Of a stretch of 64,000 nt of DNA, positions 42,741-51,762 are shown in pieces. This DNA comes from Pontibacter vulgaris (GTDB lineage: Bacteria; Bacteroidota; Bacteroidia; Cytophagales; Hymenobacteraceae). The notes below the pieces were generated by a model that was not told where the DNA came from, did not search any database, and was given only the letters and a program-made list of their open reading frames with translations. A program made the position numbers and the translations under genes. The stretch's first letter is position 1; each line of letters starts with the position of its first letter. The stretch spans positions 248,001-312,000 of the forward strand of contig NZ_JAJVDH010000006.1 of the NCBI RefSeq assembly GCF_022758145.1. Direction: 5' to 3'.

Positions 42741-42773
42741 TTGTCATTTCGAGCCCTGGCGAGAAATCCGGGT
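42741..42773 (+). repeat. REP-like unit, extra copy
   Basis: TTGTCATTTCGAGCCCTGGC, GAGAAATCCGGG: the fourth unit of the family within 560 nt and, in its middle, closest to the left copy at 42219. Confidence 0.75.
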
Positions 42774-42793
42774 TAATCACCGACTGCCTCAGA

Positions 42794-42994
42794 TTACTCC
42801 TCAAACCCCTCCCGCATACCCTTCAGATGCGCGTAGCACACCGGGCTGCTGAATCCGCTTTGCTCCTCTGTTTGAACAGGCTCAGTACCCGCATGTTCCG
42901 GAGCGCGCAGTTTATACTTTGGCACCATCTTCAGCGCTGCCTTCTGAAAACTTATGCCAAACACCAGGCGTTGCCAAAGTGGGTAATGTTGCAT
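42794..42994 (-). CDS. Small conserved-looking hypothetical protein
   Basis: This 66-residue frame begins MQHYPLWQRLVFGISFQKAAL, continues MVPKYKLRAPEHAGTEPVQTEE and ends FSSPVCYAHLKGMREGFEE. The composition (amphipathic helix, Pro/Glu-rich linker, conserved-looking SSPVCYA) is much more protein-like than the overlapping plus-strand frame at 42827. It would be a cytoplasmic protein with a single Cys. I do not know its function. It is flanked by the REP-like repeats on its 3' side. Confidence 0.45.
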   Translation of the reverse strand: MQHYPLWQRLVFGISFQKAALKMVPKYKLRAPEHAGTEPVQTEEQSGFSSPVCYAHLKGMREGFEE

Positions 42995-43160
42995 ACGAAC
43001 CTAAGTTTAAAAAATAAAGATCTCCTGTTTTATACGCAGGCACAGCAGCTGCAGCGCCATCTGCTTTACCCGGTAATCCTACTTATTGCCTTGCACCATA
43101 CCACAGTATTGGGAAAGAAACAACTAGGAGTTTATACTTAATGGTGCCAATTTTAACAGC

Positions 43161-43910
43161 ATGAAAGCAAAAGTAACCCTCCTGGGCCTGGTATTGGCGC
43201 TACTAGCCCTGCTGCCAATCAGATCCTTCGCGCAGAACGAGCGCATAAAAGACACCAATGCCAATGGCTGGTACATGTACTTCGGCGACCATAAAGTGGC
43301 CGACCGCTGGGGCATCCATGCGGAGCTACAACTCCGGCGCTACAATATTATCAAAGATCCGCAGCAAGTGCTTATCCGCACCGGCATTAATTACGACCTT
43401 GCGTCAAACGCCCTGTTTACGCTGGGCTATGGCTTCATCGAAACCTACCCATACGGCGATTATCCGGCAGCTTCGCGGTTTCCGGAGCAGCGCCTTTACC
43501 AGCAGCTACAGCTAAAAGGCAACCTGGACCGGCTGGGCCTTACGCACCGCTACCGCCTGGAGCAACGCTGGGTAAAACAACCCGACGCCAGCGATTATAC
43601 TTACCTGAACCGCGCACGCTACATGCTCAAAGCCACCCTGCCGCTCGCCGGCACCAGCCTGGAGCCGAAAGAGTTTTTTGTGGCAGCCTACGATGAGGTA
43701 TTTGTTGGCTTCGGCGAGAACGTAAAAAAGAATATATTCGACCAGAACAGGGCCTACGCAGCTTTTGGCTATAAACTAAGCAACGCTGCCTCGCTTGAGC
43801 TGGGCTATCTGAACCAGATCGTACAAAAAGCCAACGGAGTAGTTTTCGAACACAACCATACCCTGCAGGTGAGCTTTTTCCATACCCTCAACTTCGCCTC
43901 ACAGGAATAA
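43161..43910 (+). CDS. DUF2490 domain outer-membrane protein
   Basis: The 249-residue protein has a signal peptide (1-24, ending RSFAQ), then a DUF2490 domain: NGWYMYFGDHKVADRW, GIHAELQLRRYNI, VLIRTGINYDL, TLGYGFIETYPYGDYP, THRYRLEQRW. Alternating aromatic strands and a C-terminal HTLQVSFFHTL fit a small beta-barrel in the outer membrane. The function is unknown. The ATG at 43161 follows an AT-rich leader. The GC content is clearly higher than in the accessory region before it, marking a return to backbone. Confidence 0.8.
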   Translation: MKAKVTLLGLVLALLALLPIRSFAQNERIKDTNANGWYMYFGDHKVADRWGIHAELQLRRYNIIKDPQQVLIRTGINYDLASNALFTLGYGFIETYPYGDYPAASRFPEQRLYQQLQLKGNLDRLGLTHRYRLEQRWVKQPDASDYTYLNRARYMLKATLPLAGTSLEPKEFFVAAYDEVFVGFGENVKKNIFDQNRAYAAFGYKLSNAASLELGYLNQIVQKANGVVFEHNHTLQVSFFHTLNFASQE

Positions 43911-44093
43911 CAGGCATTTAGTACCAGCTGAATGATTCAACATAGCAAACACTTTTTTTAACAATCATCAAAAGCAAAAAACGGTAAGCTATAAATGGCT
44001 TCACAAGTTTTCCGGGATTGCTGCCTAACGTATAAAACTTGGCATGACCTACTTCCCGTAAGTCTGCAATACCACCACACCGAGCGCACCTCC

Positions 44094-45488
44094 ATGAACG
44101 ATGTTAAAGGATTTCTACAGCTGATATGGTCTGCAGTAAAAGGCAAAGAGAATGACTATACCACGCTGGGCATAAGGACAAGTATTGTGCTGCTGGCCGT
44201 TCCCATGATCCTAGAAATGCTGATGGAATCGCTGTTTGCTGTAGTGGACATCTTTTTTGTCGGCAGGCTTGGGTCAGACGCGCTGGCAACCGTTGGCCTC
44301 ACCGAATCCATACTTATGCTGATCTATGCCGTTGGTATGGGCATCAGCATTGCTGCCACAGCGATGGTATCGCGCCGCTTTGGCGAAAAGAACTACCGCA
44401 AAGCAGGCAGCATTACGTTTCAGTTACTGGTTACCGGAACCGTGCTAGCACTTTTACTTGGAGGCACTGCCTTATACTTTGCACCCGAAATACTGACTTT
44501 GATGGGTGCATCAGCCGGAGTTCTGGCAACAGGAACCGGCTATACACGCATCATATTTGCGGGTAATTTTGCCATCATCCTACTCTTCCTGATAAACGGT
44601 GCCTTCAGGGGAGCGGGTTTGCCACACCTGGCTATGCGCGCTCTCTGGATCGCGAACGCCTTCAACATCGTGCTGGACCCGATCCTGATCTTCGGAATAG
44701 GCTCTTTTACTGGCCTGGGGCTGGAAGGAGCTGCCTGGGCAACAACCTTAGGGCGCAGTATTGGGGTGGTATACCAGCTTTACCATCTGCTTAATGGCAA
44801 ACATTCTTTAAAGATCCTGCGCGAAAACCTGGTGATCCGGGTTACTGTAATTCTTAAAATCCTGAAGGTTTCGTCCGGCGGCATTGGCCAGTACCTCATC
44901 GACTCTGCCAGCTGGATCTTTCTGACCCGCATAATAGCTGAATTCGGAAGTAACGCCCTGGCCGGGTATACCATTGCGTTTCGTATCATCATATTTACGC
45001 TGCTGCCGGCCTGGGGCCTTAGTTCTGCCGCAGCCACGCTGGTAGGCCAGAACCTGGGTGCCCGTAAAGCTAAAAGAGCCGAAGTGGCGGTATGGCTTAC
45101 AGCACGTTACAATGTTATCTTCATGGCAGTGGTTACGCTGGTCTTCCTGCTCTTTGGCAAGCAAATGTCTGCCTTCTTTTCTCAGGATGCCGAAGTTATC
45201 AGCATTTCCTCCGAAGCGTTGAAGATCATCACGCTGGGTTATATCTTTTTCGGGCTGGGCATGGTTATGGTGCAGGCTTTTAACGGAGCCGGCGACACCA
45301 GAACGCCAGCGCTCATCAACATCGGTGTACTTTGGCTGATAGAGATACCACTAGCCTATACACTGGCACTTATACTTAAACTGGAAGCAACCGGCATTTT
45401 CATAGCCATTGCTATATGCCACTCCCTGCATGCCCTGGTAAGCTGGTGGTTTTTCAGGCAGGGCAAATGGAAGAAGACCCAGGTATAA
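44094..45488 (+). CDS. MATE-family efflux transporter
   Basis: From the ATG at 44094 the protein is 464 residues with 12 transmembrane helices; the frame extends to 43995 but the extra 33 residues look non-coding. Two homologous halves are visible (AVPMILEMLMESLFAVVDIF and SSGGIGQYLIDSASWIFLTR), with the MATE features FVGRLGSDALATVGL and GAGDTRTPA in the C-terminal part. MATE proteins export cationic drugs or metabolites using H+ or Na+. The substrate is not predictable. The start MNDVKG places a short cytoplasmic tail before helix 1. Confidence 0.88.
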   Translation: MNDVKGFLQLIWSAVKGKENDYTTLGIRTSIVLLAVPMILEMLMESLFAVVDIFFVGRLGSDALATVGLTESILMLIYAVGMGISIAATAMVSRRFGEKNYRKAGSITFQLLVTGTVLALLLGGTALYFAPEILTLMGASAGVLATGTGYTRIIFAGNFAIILLFLINGAFRGAGLPHLAMRALWIANAFNIVLDPILIFGIGSFTGLGLEGAAWATTLGRSIGVVYQLYHLLNGKHSLKILRENLVIRVTVILKILKVSSGGIGQYLIDSASWIFLTRIIAEFGSNALAGYTIAFRIIIFTLLPAWGLSSAAATLVGQNLGARKAKRAEVAVWLTARYNVIFMAVVTLVFLLFGKQMSAFFSQDAEVISISSEALKIITLGYIFFGLGMVMVQAFNGAGDTRTPALINIGVLWLIEIPLAYTLALILKLEATGIFIAIAICHSLHALVSWWFFRQGKWKKTQV

Positions 45489-45565
45489 AAATGGCTGTAT
45501 GCATCATGCAAAGTATACACCATTTGCTTATTTTGCCCCAATTTATACCTTAACCTATACCAATA

Positions 45566-46021
45566 ATGAAAAACGTATTTAACCAGGCTGACGCTGAGGA
45601 ACTGATCACCCGGATTAACAACCTAAGCCCGGAAACAAAACATCTTTGGGGAAAAATGAGCGTAGCGCAGATGCTGGCTCATTGCAACGTAACCTACGAA
45701 ATGGTTTATGAGCAGGACAAACATCCGAAGCCAAACACTTTTAAAAAATTCCTGATAAAGCTGCTGGTAAAAAACTATGTGGTAAGCGATAAACCCTTCA
45801 GGCAAAACGGCCATACAGCACCGCAGTTCATCATCAAAAACGACAAAGACTTTGCAGCTGAAAAAACTCGCCTGATCAACTTCATACAGAAAACACAACA
45901 GCTAGGCGAAGTTCATTTTGAAGGAAAGGATTCTCATTCATTCGGCAACCTGACCAGCAAAGAATGGAACAACATGTTTTACAAGCACCTTAACCACCAC
46001 CTGAACCAGTTCGGGGTATAA
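45566..46021 (+). CDS. DUF1569 (DinB-like) protein
   Basis: This 151-residue cytoplasmic protein matches DUF1569: NLSPETKHLWGKMSVAQMLAHCNVTYEM at the start of the four-helix bundle and WNNMFYKHLNHHLNQFGV at the end. The His residues (AHCN, HLNHHL) occupy positions that bind metal in the DinB superfamily. The enzymatic role is unknown; relatives transfer thiols or act in stress responses. It follows the MATE gene by 77 nt and may be co-transcribed. Confidence 0.8.
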   Translation: MKNVFNQADAEELITRINNLSPETKHLWGKMSVAQMLAHCNVTYEMVYEQDKHPKPNTFKKFLIKLLVKNYVVSDKPFRQNGHTAPQFIIKNDKDFAAEKTRLINFIQKTQQLGEVHFEGKDSHSFGNLTSKEWNNMFYKHLNHHLNQFGV

Positions 46022-46116
46022 CTGCTAAAATACTTTGGAAATGTTGCTTTTGGAGCCAAGTTTAGGTTGGGCTGCACCCTACCCTGAGCAAATAGATTAG
46101 TGAGGTAAAATAAGAC

Positions 46117-47013
46117 TCATTGAGATTTTTCGGCTCCTTTCAGATCAAATGTGCGTGAAATATTAAAGCCAAAATAAATATCACCATCCGACCAATAACC
46201 TGTATTTTGTGGAATAAAAAATTTCTCAACCATACCTTGAGCATTCGTAAATATCAACTGGAACACATGGCCGCCGGTTTCAATGTCAAACCCGAGTGAA
46301 AGTGCATTTCTGAAATTGTTGCGCGTGGCTTCTGAAAGCAGGTAATAATACTCGGCATTAAAGGAGGTGCGTTTGGTTAATTTAAACCTGCCACTTGTGC
46401 CAATCGCATACACATTATTTTCATCGCTGCTGGTTTCTACTAAATTGCGGTGTACCAAAGTAGGCGACAGCTGAAGGGAAAACCGTTCAGTAAACTTACG
46501 GGCAAAAAGTAACTGGTGCGTATAGGTAAGCCGGTGCTTAAAGTCAAAGCTGGTTTCCTCTGGCGGCCAGCGCAGCGATCGTATGGCAGCACTGGTAAAC
46601 AGGGTAAGGGTAACCGGCATAGCCAGGCCCTGCCCGGTTTGTTGTTGCAGCAATTTATACTTCAGGAAACCATCATACGTCTTTTCCAGTGAACTTCGTC
46701 CCGCTCCAATGTTTAAATTATCAGTTATTCCGTATTCCAGGCCTAGTCGGATAGTGGCCTGATCCAGGCCAAAAAATTCATAAGCTCCACTATTCAGTGT
46801 ACCAAACCGGTGAGAGATCAGAAAAAGTAGCGAACCGTTTCCGTTAGTTTCTACAGAATGGCCATTTACCAGGCGCGTTGCTTTAAATGTACCACTCACT
46901 TTTCCTGTAAAAGTGCTGTCTGCGGCTTCGGCCATTTTGAGCAGTTCGTCCTGCCCCCGTGCCGCTATAGCCAGCAGATTGAACAATACGATCAGAAGAT
47001 AATTTTTGATCAT
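46117..47013 (-). CDS. DUF5777 family beta-barrel protein
   Basis: The 298-residue protein has a signal peptide (1-20, ending AARGQ) and a DUF5777-type barrel: ATRLVNGHSVETNGNGSLLFL, ISHRFGTLNSGAYEFFGLDQ, RLGLEYGITDNLNIGAGRSS and alternating strands to FGFNISRTF. It is the last gene after YceI (2-nt gap) in a group with a cytochrome c and a CHRD protein. In Bacteroidota this grouping of DUF5777, YceI and cytochrome is recurrent, I believe, and suggests a periplasmic/outer-membrane electron- or lipid-related process, but the role is unknown. Confidence 0.8.
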   Translation of the reverse strand: MIKNYLLIVLFNLLAIAARGQDELLKMAEAADSTFTGKVSGTFKATRLVNGHSVETNGNGSLLFLISHRFGTLNSGAYEFFGLDQATIRLGLEYGITDNLNIGAGRSSLEKTYDGFLKYKLLQQQTGQGLAMPVTLTLFTSAAIRSLRWPPEETSFDFKHRLTYTHQLLFARKFTERFSLQLSPTLVHRNLVETSSDENNVYAIGTSGRFKLTKRTSFNAEYYYLLSEATRNNFRNALSLGFDIETGGHVFQLIFTNAQGMVEKFFIPQNTGYWSDGDIYFGFNISRTFDLKGAEKSQ

Positions 47014-47015
47014 AG

Positions 47016-47585
47016 TTAAAGGCTTTTTCCGGTAAAAGGTACATATATCATATCCACAGTTATGGCAATGGTTTTGGCTATATTATTCCGTACCAGACGG
47101 GGTATCGTGATACCAAACTCCTGGGGTGTAACCGAAAATTTAGATTTACCCAGCAGCTGCAATCCCTTCACCTCTAAAGTTCCTACAGTATCTATGGCCT
47201 TATGCTGCCCATGTATGGTAAGCACACCTTTTACATTTACTTTGTAAACAGCTTCCCTTTTAAGATCTACGTCCTGTATGTTAGTCACTTTCCCTTTAAA
47301 AGAGGCTTTGGGGTATTTATCAGATTCTACATAGTTCTCGTTAAAATGTGTTTGCATAAGCGATTTCCGGAACTGGAATTGTTTCATAGGCACCGAAAAA
47401 ACCAGCTCCCCGGTTTTAAGATCCAGTATAGACACAACCTGCTGGTTATGCGCTTCAATATTTTCCAATGGGGCCTCAGAAAAAAAACCGATGTGTCCAG
47501 TTTTAGTAAAATACCGGTCCTGTGCCTGCATGGCTTCTGCTAAGCAGAGCAAACTTATCAGCAACAGTATAGTTATACTTTTCAT
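47016..47585 (-). CDS. YceI family protein
   Basis: This 189-residue exported protein has a signal peptide (1-21, ending MQAQD) followed by a YceI lipocalin-like barrel: YFTKTGHIGFFSEAPLENIEAHN, VFSVPMKQFQFRKSLMQTHF, KYPKASFKGKV and VKGVLTIHGQHKAIDTVGTLEV. YceI proteins bind isoprenoids or other lipids in the periplasm. It lies between the cytochrome (11-nt gap) and DUF5777 (2-nt gap) genes, so the three form one operon. Confidence 0.88.
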   Translation of the reverse strand: MKSITILLLISLLCLAEAMQAQDRYFTKTGHIGFFSEAPLENIEAHNQQVVSILDLKTGELVFSVPMKQFQFRKSLMQTHFNENYVESDKYPKASFKGKVTNIQDVDLKREAVYKVNVKGVLTIHGQHKAIDTVGTLEVKGLQLLGKSKFSVTPQEFGITIPRLVRNNIAKTIAITVDMIYVPFTGKSL

Positions 47586-47596
47586 AAGGGCAGGAT

Positions 47597-47986
47597 TTAA
47601 TTATTAAGTGCACCCGAATCAACCCATTTTTTTATCTTGGCAATATTACAATCTGATAATTTATTACCTCCTTGCGGCATAGGCGGAAACCCCGGAGCAT
47701 GTGTGATCACTCCTATTAAATTCCCGCGGTCTGCCTGTTGTTTTACACCTGCATAGGTATCTAACACCACCCCACCTTGCGCAATTGCTGATGCATGGCA
47801 ACTATAACAGTTTGAGGCTAAAATGGGAGCTACAGTTCCGGAAAAGGTAACAGATGTTGTATCGCACTGCTGCGGTAAGGGATCAGGCTTCGGGTCAAGG
47901 TCCTCTTCGTTGTCGCTGGAGCAGGCTGATACAAGTGAAAGTATAAAACTAAGTATAGCGAATAAGGCAAAGTAAAGTCGTGTCAT
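47597..47986 (-). CDS. Lipoprotein c-type cytochrome
   Basis: The 129-residue protein has a lipoprotein signal (IFSLVSAC-type lipobox at about residues 15-22), a short Asp/Glu-rich linker and one haem-binding motif CYSCH (about residue 59). A distal Met could be the axial ligand in FPPMPQGG, a usual cytochrome c motif. It would be attached to a membrane and exposed to the periplasm as an electron carrier. It opens the YceI/DUF5777 operon; the CHRD gene 80 nt upstream may belong to the same transcript. Confidence 0.8.
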   Translation of the reverse strand: MTRLYFALFAILSFILSLVSACSSDNEEDLDPKPDPLPQQCDTTSVTFSGTVAPILASNCYSCHASAIAQGGVVLDTYAGVKQQADRGNLIGVITHAPGFPPMPQGGNKLSDCNIAKIKKWVDSGALNN

Positions 47987-48066
47987 AGTTTTTTAAGTTT
48001 AGAAGTATAAATAATATAGTTGCCCGGCTGCCAGTGAGCAGAGCAGCCAGGCAACAGATTTTTAAC

Positions 48067-48567
48067 TTACTGTGTTATCTGGCCCCTTATTTCGCCCTCG
48101 CGAAATTGATCACTGTGTATATTTATATACCAGTTGCCCGCCAGTAATTCAGCTTCCTGGGCTTCTGTTATAGGTGCAGTAGTACCAACAAGAGGGCTGA
48201 TAAATGGGTTAGAGCCGGAGTATGGGTCTGAGCCAGGATTGATAGGGACTATAGCCGGGCCATCTACCCCTACTGCGCCACTATGGAAGTGCATTTCAAT
48301 GGGTGTAATACCCTGGAAGGTAATGGTGTACGAGATTCTGTTTGTATTCTTGTCGTAGCTGCCTTTAAATGTACCTGTGGCCTGTGTAGTTACCGGCGGT
48401 ACCTCTTGTGACCCGGTAAGTGCAGCGTCCTTAAATGTAACTATGTCGGCAGTTGGGGTAGCTGGTCCATCATCGTCATCGTCGTTGTCATTGCAGCTAC
48501 TTAACATAACTAACAAACTCAGCAATACGCTGCAAAGTAATCCAAAAGTGATTCGGTAAGTTTTCAT
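48067..48567 (-). CDS. CHRD-domain lipoprotein
   Basis: The 166-residue protein has a lipoprotein signal (LLVMLSSC, Cys about residue 25), an Asp-rich linker (NDNDDDDDGP) and a CHRD domain: LTGSQEVPPVTTQATGTFKG, YTITFQGITPIEMHFHSG, WYINIHSDQFREGEIRGQI. In bacteria CHRD domains occur on secreted and surface proteins; the function is uncertain. The His-rich pocket suggests metal binding. It lies upstream of the cytochrome gene on the same strand. Confidence 0.85.
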   Translation of the reverse strand: MKTYRITFGLLCSVLLSLLVMLSSCNDNDDDDDGPATPTADIVTFKDAALTGSQEVPPVTTQATGTFKGSYDKNTNRISYTITFQGITPIEMHFHSGAVGVDGPAIVPINPGSDPYSGSNPFISPLVGTTAPITEAQEAELLAGNWYINIHSDQFREGEIRGQITQ

Positions 48568-48674
48568 GATAATAATGTTTTATTCATTTATCTAAAAAAT
48601 AAAAGCATAGGGTTAGCTCCTAACACAATACAGGCTGTGTTATATCAGTGATGTAAGAAAGTAAAAGGAAGCCT

Positions 48675-49934
48675 TTAGGGGGTTTTATTAAAAGTATAAC
48701 CAGCAGTAAAAAACACTCCTGCACTTGTAAGCTTTACATTGCCAGCCCCGATACTTGAAAGCGGTATCTTTATAAAAGGCTCGGCCCCAATCGATAATAC
48801 AGGAGACAATTTGCGCGTGTACCCTACAGACAAATTCTGAATACCGAACCAGTGTCTGTTCTCATTCGAAACCTCACGGGTTTTGCTGTAAGGATCTTGT
48901 CCATAGTGATTATAAGTATAAGTATACTTCTCGTTGAGCATGATATAACTGGAAAGCCCGGCCTGCACTGTAAGTATATTTTTATCCCGCTCCAGGATCT
49001 TATACTGCAGGTTAACCGGAATATCCAGCACTTTACATTTTGCAGCAATTACATTGGGCAGTGGTTTGCCATTCCAGAAATCAGGGTAAGGTGCGTAATC
49101 CTCGGGAGCTGCATTATATAACTTGTTAGCCCATACTGCACCAGAAACCAGTCTAAAACGCCTGGTAAGCGGCACACTCACCACTATCCCGGCATTCGCA
49201 CTTACGGCATCCGGGTCTTTAAACCTGACAGTAGTAATATCCGGGGCCACTACCAGAGCAATTGTTATACTTTTAAGAAATACTCCTTGCCTGGATGTTT
49301 TGTCCTGGCTGCTATCCGGAAGTATAACCGGCGCCTTCTGCCCGTCAGGTAACTTCGCAAGTGTGTCTGATCCTGCCATTTTCATACTACCGATGGCGTC
49401 GAAATCCGTAAAGTCAGCCAACGAATCGACATCAGCAATTTCTATAGTAACCTGCTTAGGCTGTAATTCAGTTATTACAGTATCAATCTGCGCTACAGCA
49501 AGCTTACTGCGCTTTACTGCCACTGGATCGTTTTTAGACGCTGCTCCTTTACTTAAAGAAGGTACTGCACCGGAACCTGCCTGCGCATAAGGGTTTTGCG
49601 CAACGCGCGCTTCAGATTCCGGTGTGGCAGCAGTCTTCTTTTTTATAGTTTTATTCAGCTGGTCGTCCTTCCCGGTAATAGCTGGCATTGCCATCTCATT
49701 GTTTGCAGGAATTTGTCGGGTTGGAACCTCTGGTCTTTCAGTAATTTGCCATATCATTACTATACTTACCAGCAATGCCAGCAACAATACAGGCAGAATG
49801 CGTTTTAAACCTGCAAATCTATGCTGTGTGCCGTCCAGTTTACGATCCATAGCCGACCATGCCTCCTCATCGAAAGGAGGATCATAATTTGCGGCTGATT
49901 TACGAAACAGCTCGTCCAGTTCTTCGTCAGACAT
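48675..49934 (-). CDS. Membrane-anchored protein with C-terminal beta-barrel-like domain, ECF operon
   Basis: I choose the ATG at 49934 (419 residues), which overlaps the sigma-factor stop by 8 nt, over 49949. The N-terminal ~45 residues (SDEELDELFRKSAANYDPPFDEEAWSAMD) are cytoplasmic, then a single transmembrane helix (VLLLALLVSIVMIW). A long low-complexity linker follows, then a C-terminal domain of alternating strands (about 220-419) resembling porin-family beta-barrels. This one-helix topology beside a sigma factor fits an anti-sigma-like regulator, although no known anti-sigma motif is visible. Confidence 0.65.
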   Translation of the reverse strand: MSDEELDELFRKSAANYDPPFDEEAWSAMDRKLDGTQHRFAGLKRILPVLLLALLVSIVMIWQITERPEVPTRQIPANNEMAMPAITGKDDQLNKTIKKKTAATPESEARVAQNPYAQAGSGAVPSLSKGAASKNDPVAVKRSKLAVAQIDTVITELQPKQVTIEIADVDSLADFTDFDAIGSMKMAGSDTLAKLPDGQKAPVILPDSSQDKTSRQGVFLKSITIALVVAPDITTVRFKDPDAVSANAGIVVSVPLTRRFRLVSGAVWANKLYNAAPEDYAPYPDFWNGKPLPNVIAAKCKVLDIPVNLQYKILERDKNILTVQAGLSSYIMLNEKYTYTYNHYGQDPYSKTREVSNENRHWFGIQNLSVGYTRKLSPVLSIGAEPFIKIPLSSIGAGNVKLTSAGVFFTAGYTFNKTP

Positions 49935-50496
49935 ATTGTTTGCGCTCATCTCCTACACTGCTTTTTTTTAATGCCTCACGTAAGTTCGCTCTTGCCTTGG
50001 CGAGATTAGATTTTGAAGTACCAACGGCTATACCCAGCATTTCAGCAATTTCTTCATGGGTGTAACCATCTATCACATACAAATTAAACACTGCTCTATA
50101 GGCAGGCGACAGCAGCTGAACCAACAAAATCAGGTGCTCATAATTAATCTGTTGTACCACATCAAAAGGATCTGATTCCGGCTCGGCTGCTTCGAGTCCC
50201 TGCAGGTGATAATATTTCAGGTTATGGCGGTAATTGTCTAAAGCGGTATTGATCATGATCCGCCTCACCCATCCTTTAAAAGGCTTCTGCGGATCATACT
50301 GCTTTATTTTTGTGAATACTTTCATAAACCCATCATTTAGCACCTCTTTTGCCTCTTCTGAATTTTTGGAATAGCGGACACAAATGCTCATAGCATAACC
50401 AAAGAGTTGCTTGTACAGCATTCTTTGGGCTTCGCGGTCTTCTTTCAGACATCTGCGAAGCAGCTCATCCAATTCTTTGTTTTCTGTTCCGCTCAC
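49927..50496 (-). CDS. ECF sigma-70 factor
   Basis: The 189-residue protein has a region 2 (DREAQRMLYKQLFGYAMSICVRYSKNSEEAKEVLNDGFMKVF, partly quoted: AQRMLYKQLF and EEAKEVLNDGFMKVF) and a region 4 HTH (LLSPAYRAVFNLYVIDGYTH, then EIAEMLGIAVGTSKSNLAKA). Region 3 is missing, as in ECF factors. It recruits RNA polymerase to its own regulon. It overlaps the next gene on the minus strand, which is its probable regulatory partner. The region upstream of 50496 would hold its promoter. Confidence 0.92.
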   Translation of the reverse strand: MSGTENKELDELLRRCLKEDREAQRMLYKQLFGYAMSICVRYSKNSEEAKEVLNDGFMKVFTKIKQYDPQKPFKGWVRRIMINTALDNYRHNLKYYHLQGLEAAEPESDPFDVVQQINYEHLILLVQLLSPAYRAVFNLYVIDGYTHEEIAEMLGIAVGTSKSNLAKARANLREALKKSSVGDERKQYV

Positions 50497-50880
50497 TTTT
50501 CCAGAATTTCCGCTCCCATCACGGAGTAAGTTGCTGATTGGTTGCCTCGGGTTTTAGAAAAAATCAATTATTTATTTGAAATGTACGATATCCCTTAAGT
50601 ATAAATCAAAATCAAGTATAAAATATTCAGTAGGCGCCAAATGTATAACTACCTAAACCTGAATAGCTTGAGTATGTTTTCGCCTGTTAAGTATGTTGAG
50701 ATCTAATATCAGGGATTGGCGGCCCTTTAAATTGCAGAAGAGTATGGAAGCGAATATAAAAACCCAAATTCCCTAAACTGGAGCAGACCAATTTAGGGAA
50801 TCAGGTGGTTATTGCGATTTTAAAGTATAAATGACGGGCCGAGCACGACTTCAGAAACCGGATTATATTTATATTACAGG
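50497..50880. other. Intergenic region with terminator, no gene
   Basis: 384 nt without a gene. The hairpin at 50768-50801 belongs to the gene ending at 50881. The rest contains the promoter of the ECF gene, but no clear -7 box was identified. Confidence 0.6.
50768..50801 (-). terminator. Terminator downstream of DOPA-dioxygenase-like gene
   Basis: ATTCCCTAAA (50768-50777) pairs with TTTAGGGAAT (50792-50801) across a 14-nt loop. It follows the minus-strand gene ending at 50881 by about 80 nt. Confidence 0.6.
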
Positions 50881-51762
50881 TTAACCTATCTGAACCGAAG
50901 TCATAGTGAGTGAGCCGCCTACTACTTTGTCGTTAAAGAAAGTGATATCGTCCTTGTTCCCTTTTAGGCTAAGCGTATACAGCAATGGCCAGTAATGCTC
51001 AGGGGTTGGAACAGCCAGCATCGCTTCTTTTCCTAATGACTCATACCTGATCAACTTATCATGCTGCCCGTTTTGGATAAGATCTTTGAAGGTAGTATTC
51101 ATTTGAACAGCCCAATCATAACCATACTCTTTCTCATTTAGCTTGTCCCAGGCTACCATCCTGAGGTTATGTACCATATTACCACTGCCCATAATAAGCA
51201 CACCTTTTTTTCGGAGACAATAGAGTTCTTTCGCCAGATCATAATGGTATTGCGGCCCTTTGGTATAATCTATACTTAGTTGCAGTACTGGGATATCGGC
51301 CTGTGGATACATATGCCTGATAATAGTCCAGGCGCCGTGGTCAAGTCCCCAGTCATGATCGAGCTCTACGGCAGTAGATTTGAGTAAACCCGCTGTTTCT
51401 TTTGCTAAAGCAGGGTTACCGGGCGCTTTATACTGTACATCAAAAAGGGCCTGCGGAAAGCCGCCGAAATCATGTATCGTTTCCGGGAAATCCATGGCCG
51501 TGATGCGTGTACCTTTGCTAAGCCAATGCGCAGATATTACCAGTACCGCTTTAGGGGTAGGAATTTCAGTGGCTAGCTTCTTCCACTTCTGACTGAACTC
51601 GTTGTCTTCTATGCCATTCATTGGCGAGCCATGGCCCATAAAAAGAACTGGCATCAGTTGTTCCTGCTCTCCTAAGCCATCGGTAAACCTGTTAAAAGCT
51701 GATAAAGTTGTCATGCCTGCTACTCCTGTAATTATTGTTTTAAGGAACTGTTTTCTTTCCAT
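50881..51762 (-). CDS. ygiD: 4,5-DOPA dioxygenase-like protein (YgiD family)
   Basis: The 293-residue protein carries a leader (ERKQFLKTIITGVAGMTTLSAF, residues 2-22) like a Tat or lipid-type signal. The mature part matches the class III extradiol dioxygenase YgiD: VLFMGHGSPMNGIEDN, VLVISAHWLSKGTRI, HDFGGFPQALFDVQY, DHGAWTIIRHMYPQADIPVLQLSI. The His residues in GHGSP and SAHW bind metal. These enzymes open catechol rings such as L-DOPA. A leader is unusual for the E. coli form. The adjacent Crp/Fnr gene (51908), on the same strand 146 nt upstream, may control it. Confidence 0.82.
   Translation of the reverse strand: MERKQFLKTIITGVAGMTTLSAFNRFTDGLGEQEQLMPVLFMGHGSPMNGIEDNEFSQKWKKLATEIPTPKAVLVISAHWLSKGTRITAMDFPETIHDFGGFPQALFDVQYKAPGNPALAKETAGLLKSTAVELDHDWGLDHGAWTIIRHMYPQADIPVLQLSIDYTKGPQYHYDLAKELYCLRKKGVLIMGSGNMVHNLRMVAWDKLNEKEYGYDWAVQMNTTFKDLIQNGQHDKLIRYESLGKEAMLAVPTPEHYWPLLYTLSLKGNKDDITFFNDKVVGGSLTMTSVQIG

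Noticed and set aside
42827-43141. 104-codon plus-strand open frame
   Set aside because: It is the opposite-strand shadow of the more protein-like 42794-42994 frame and shows no family signal.
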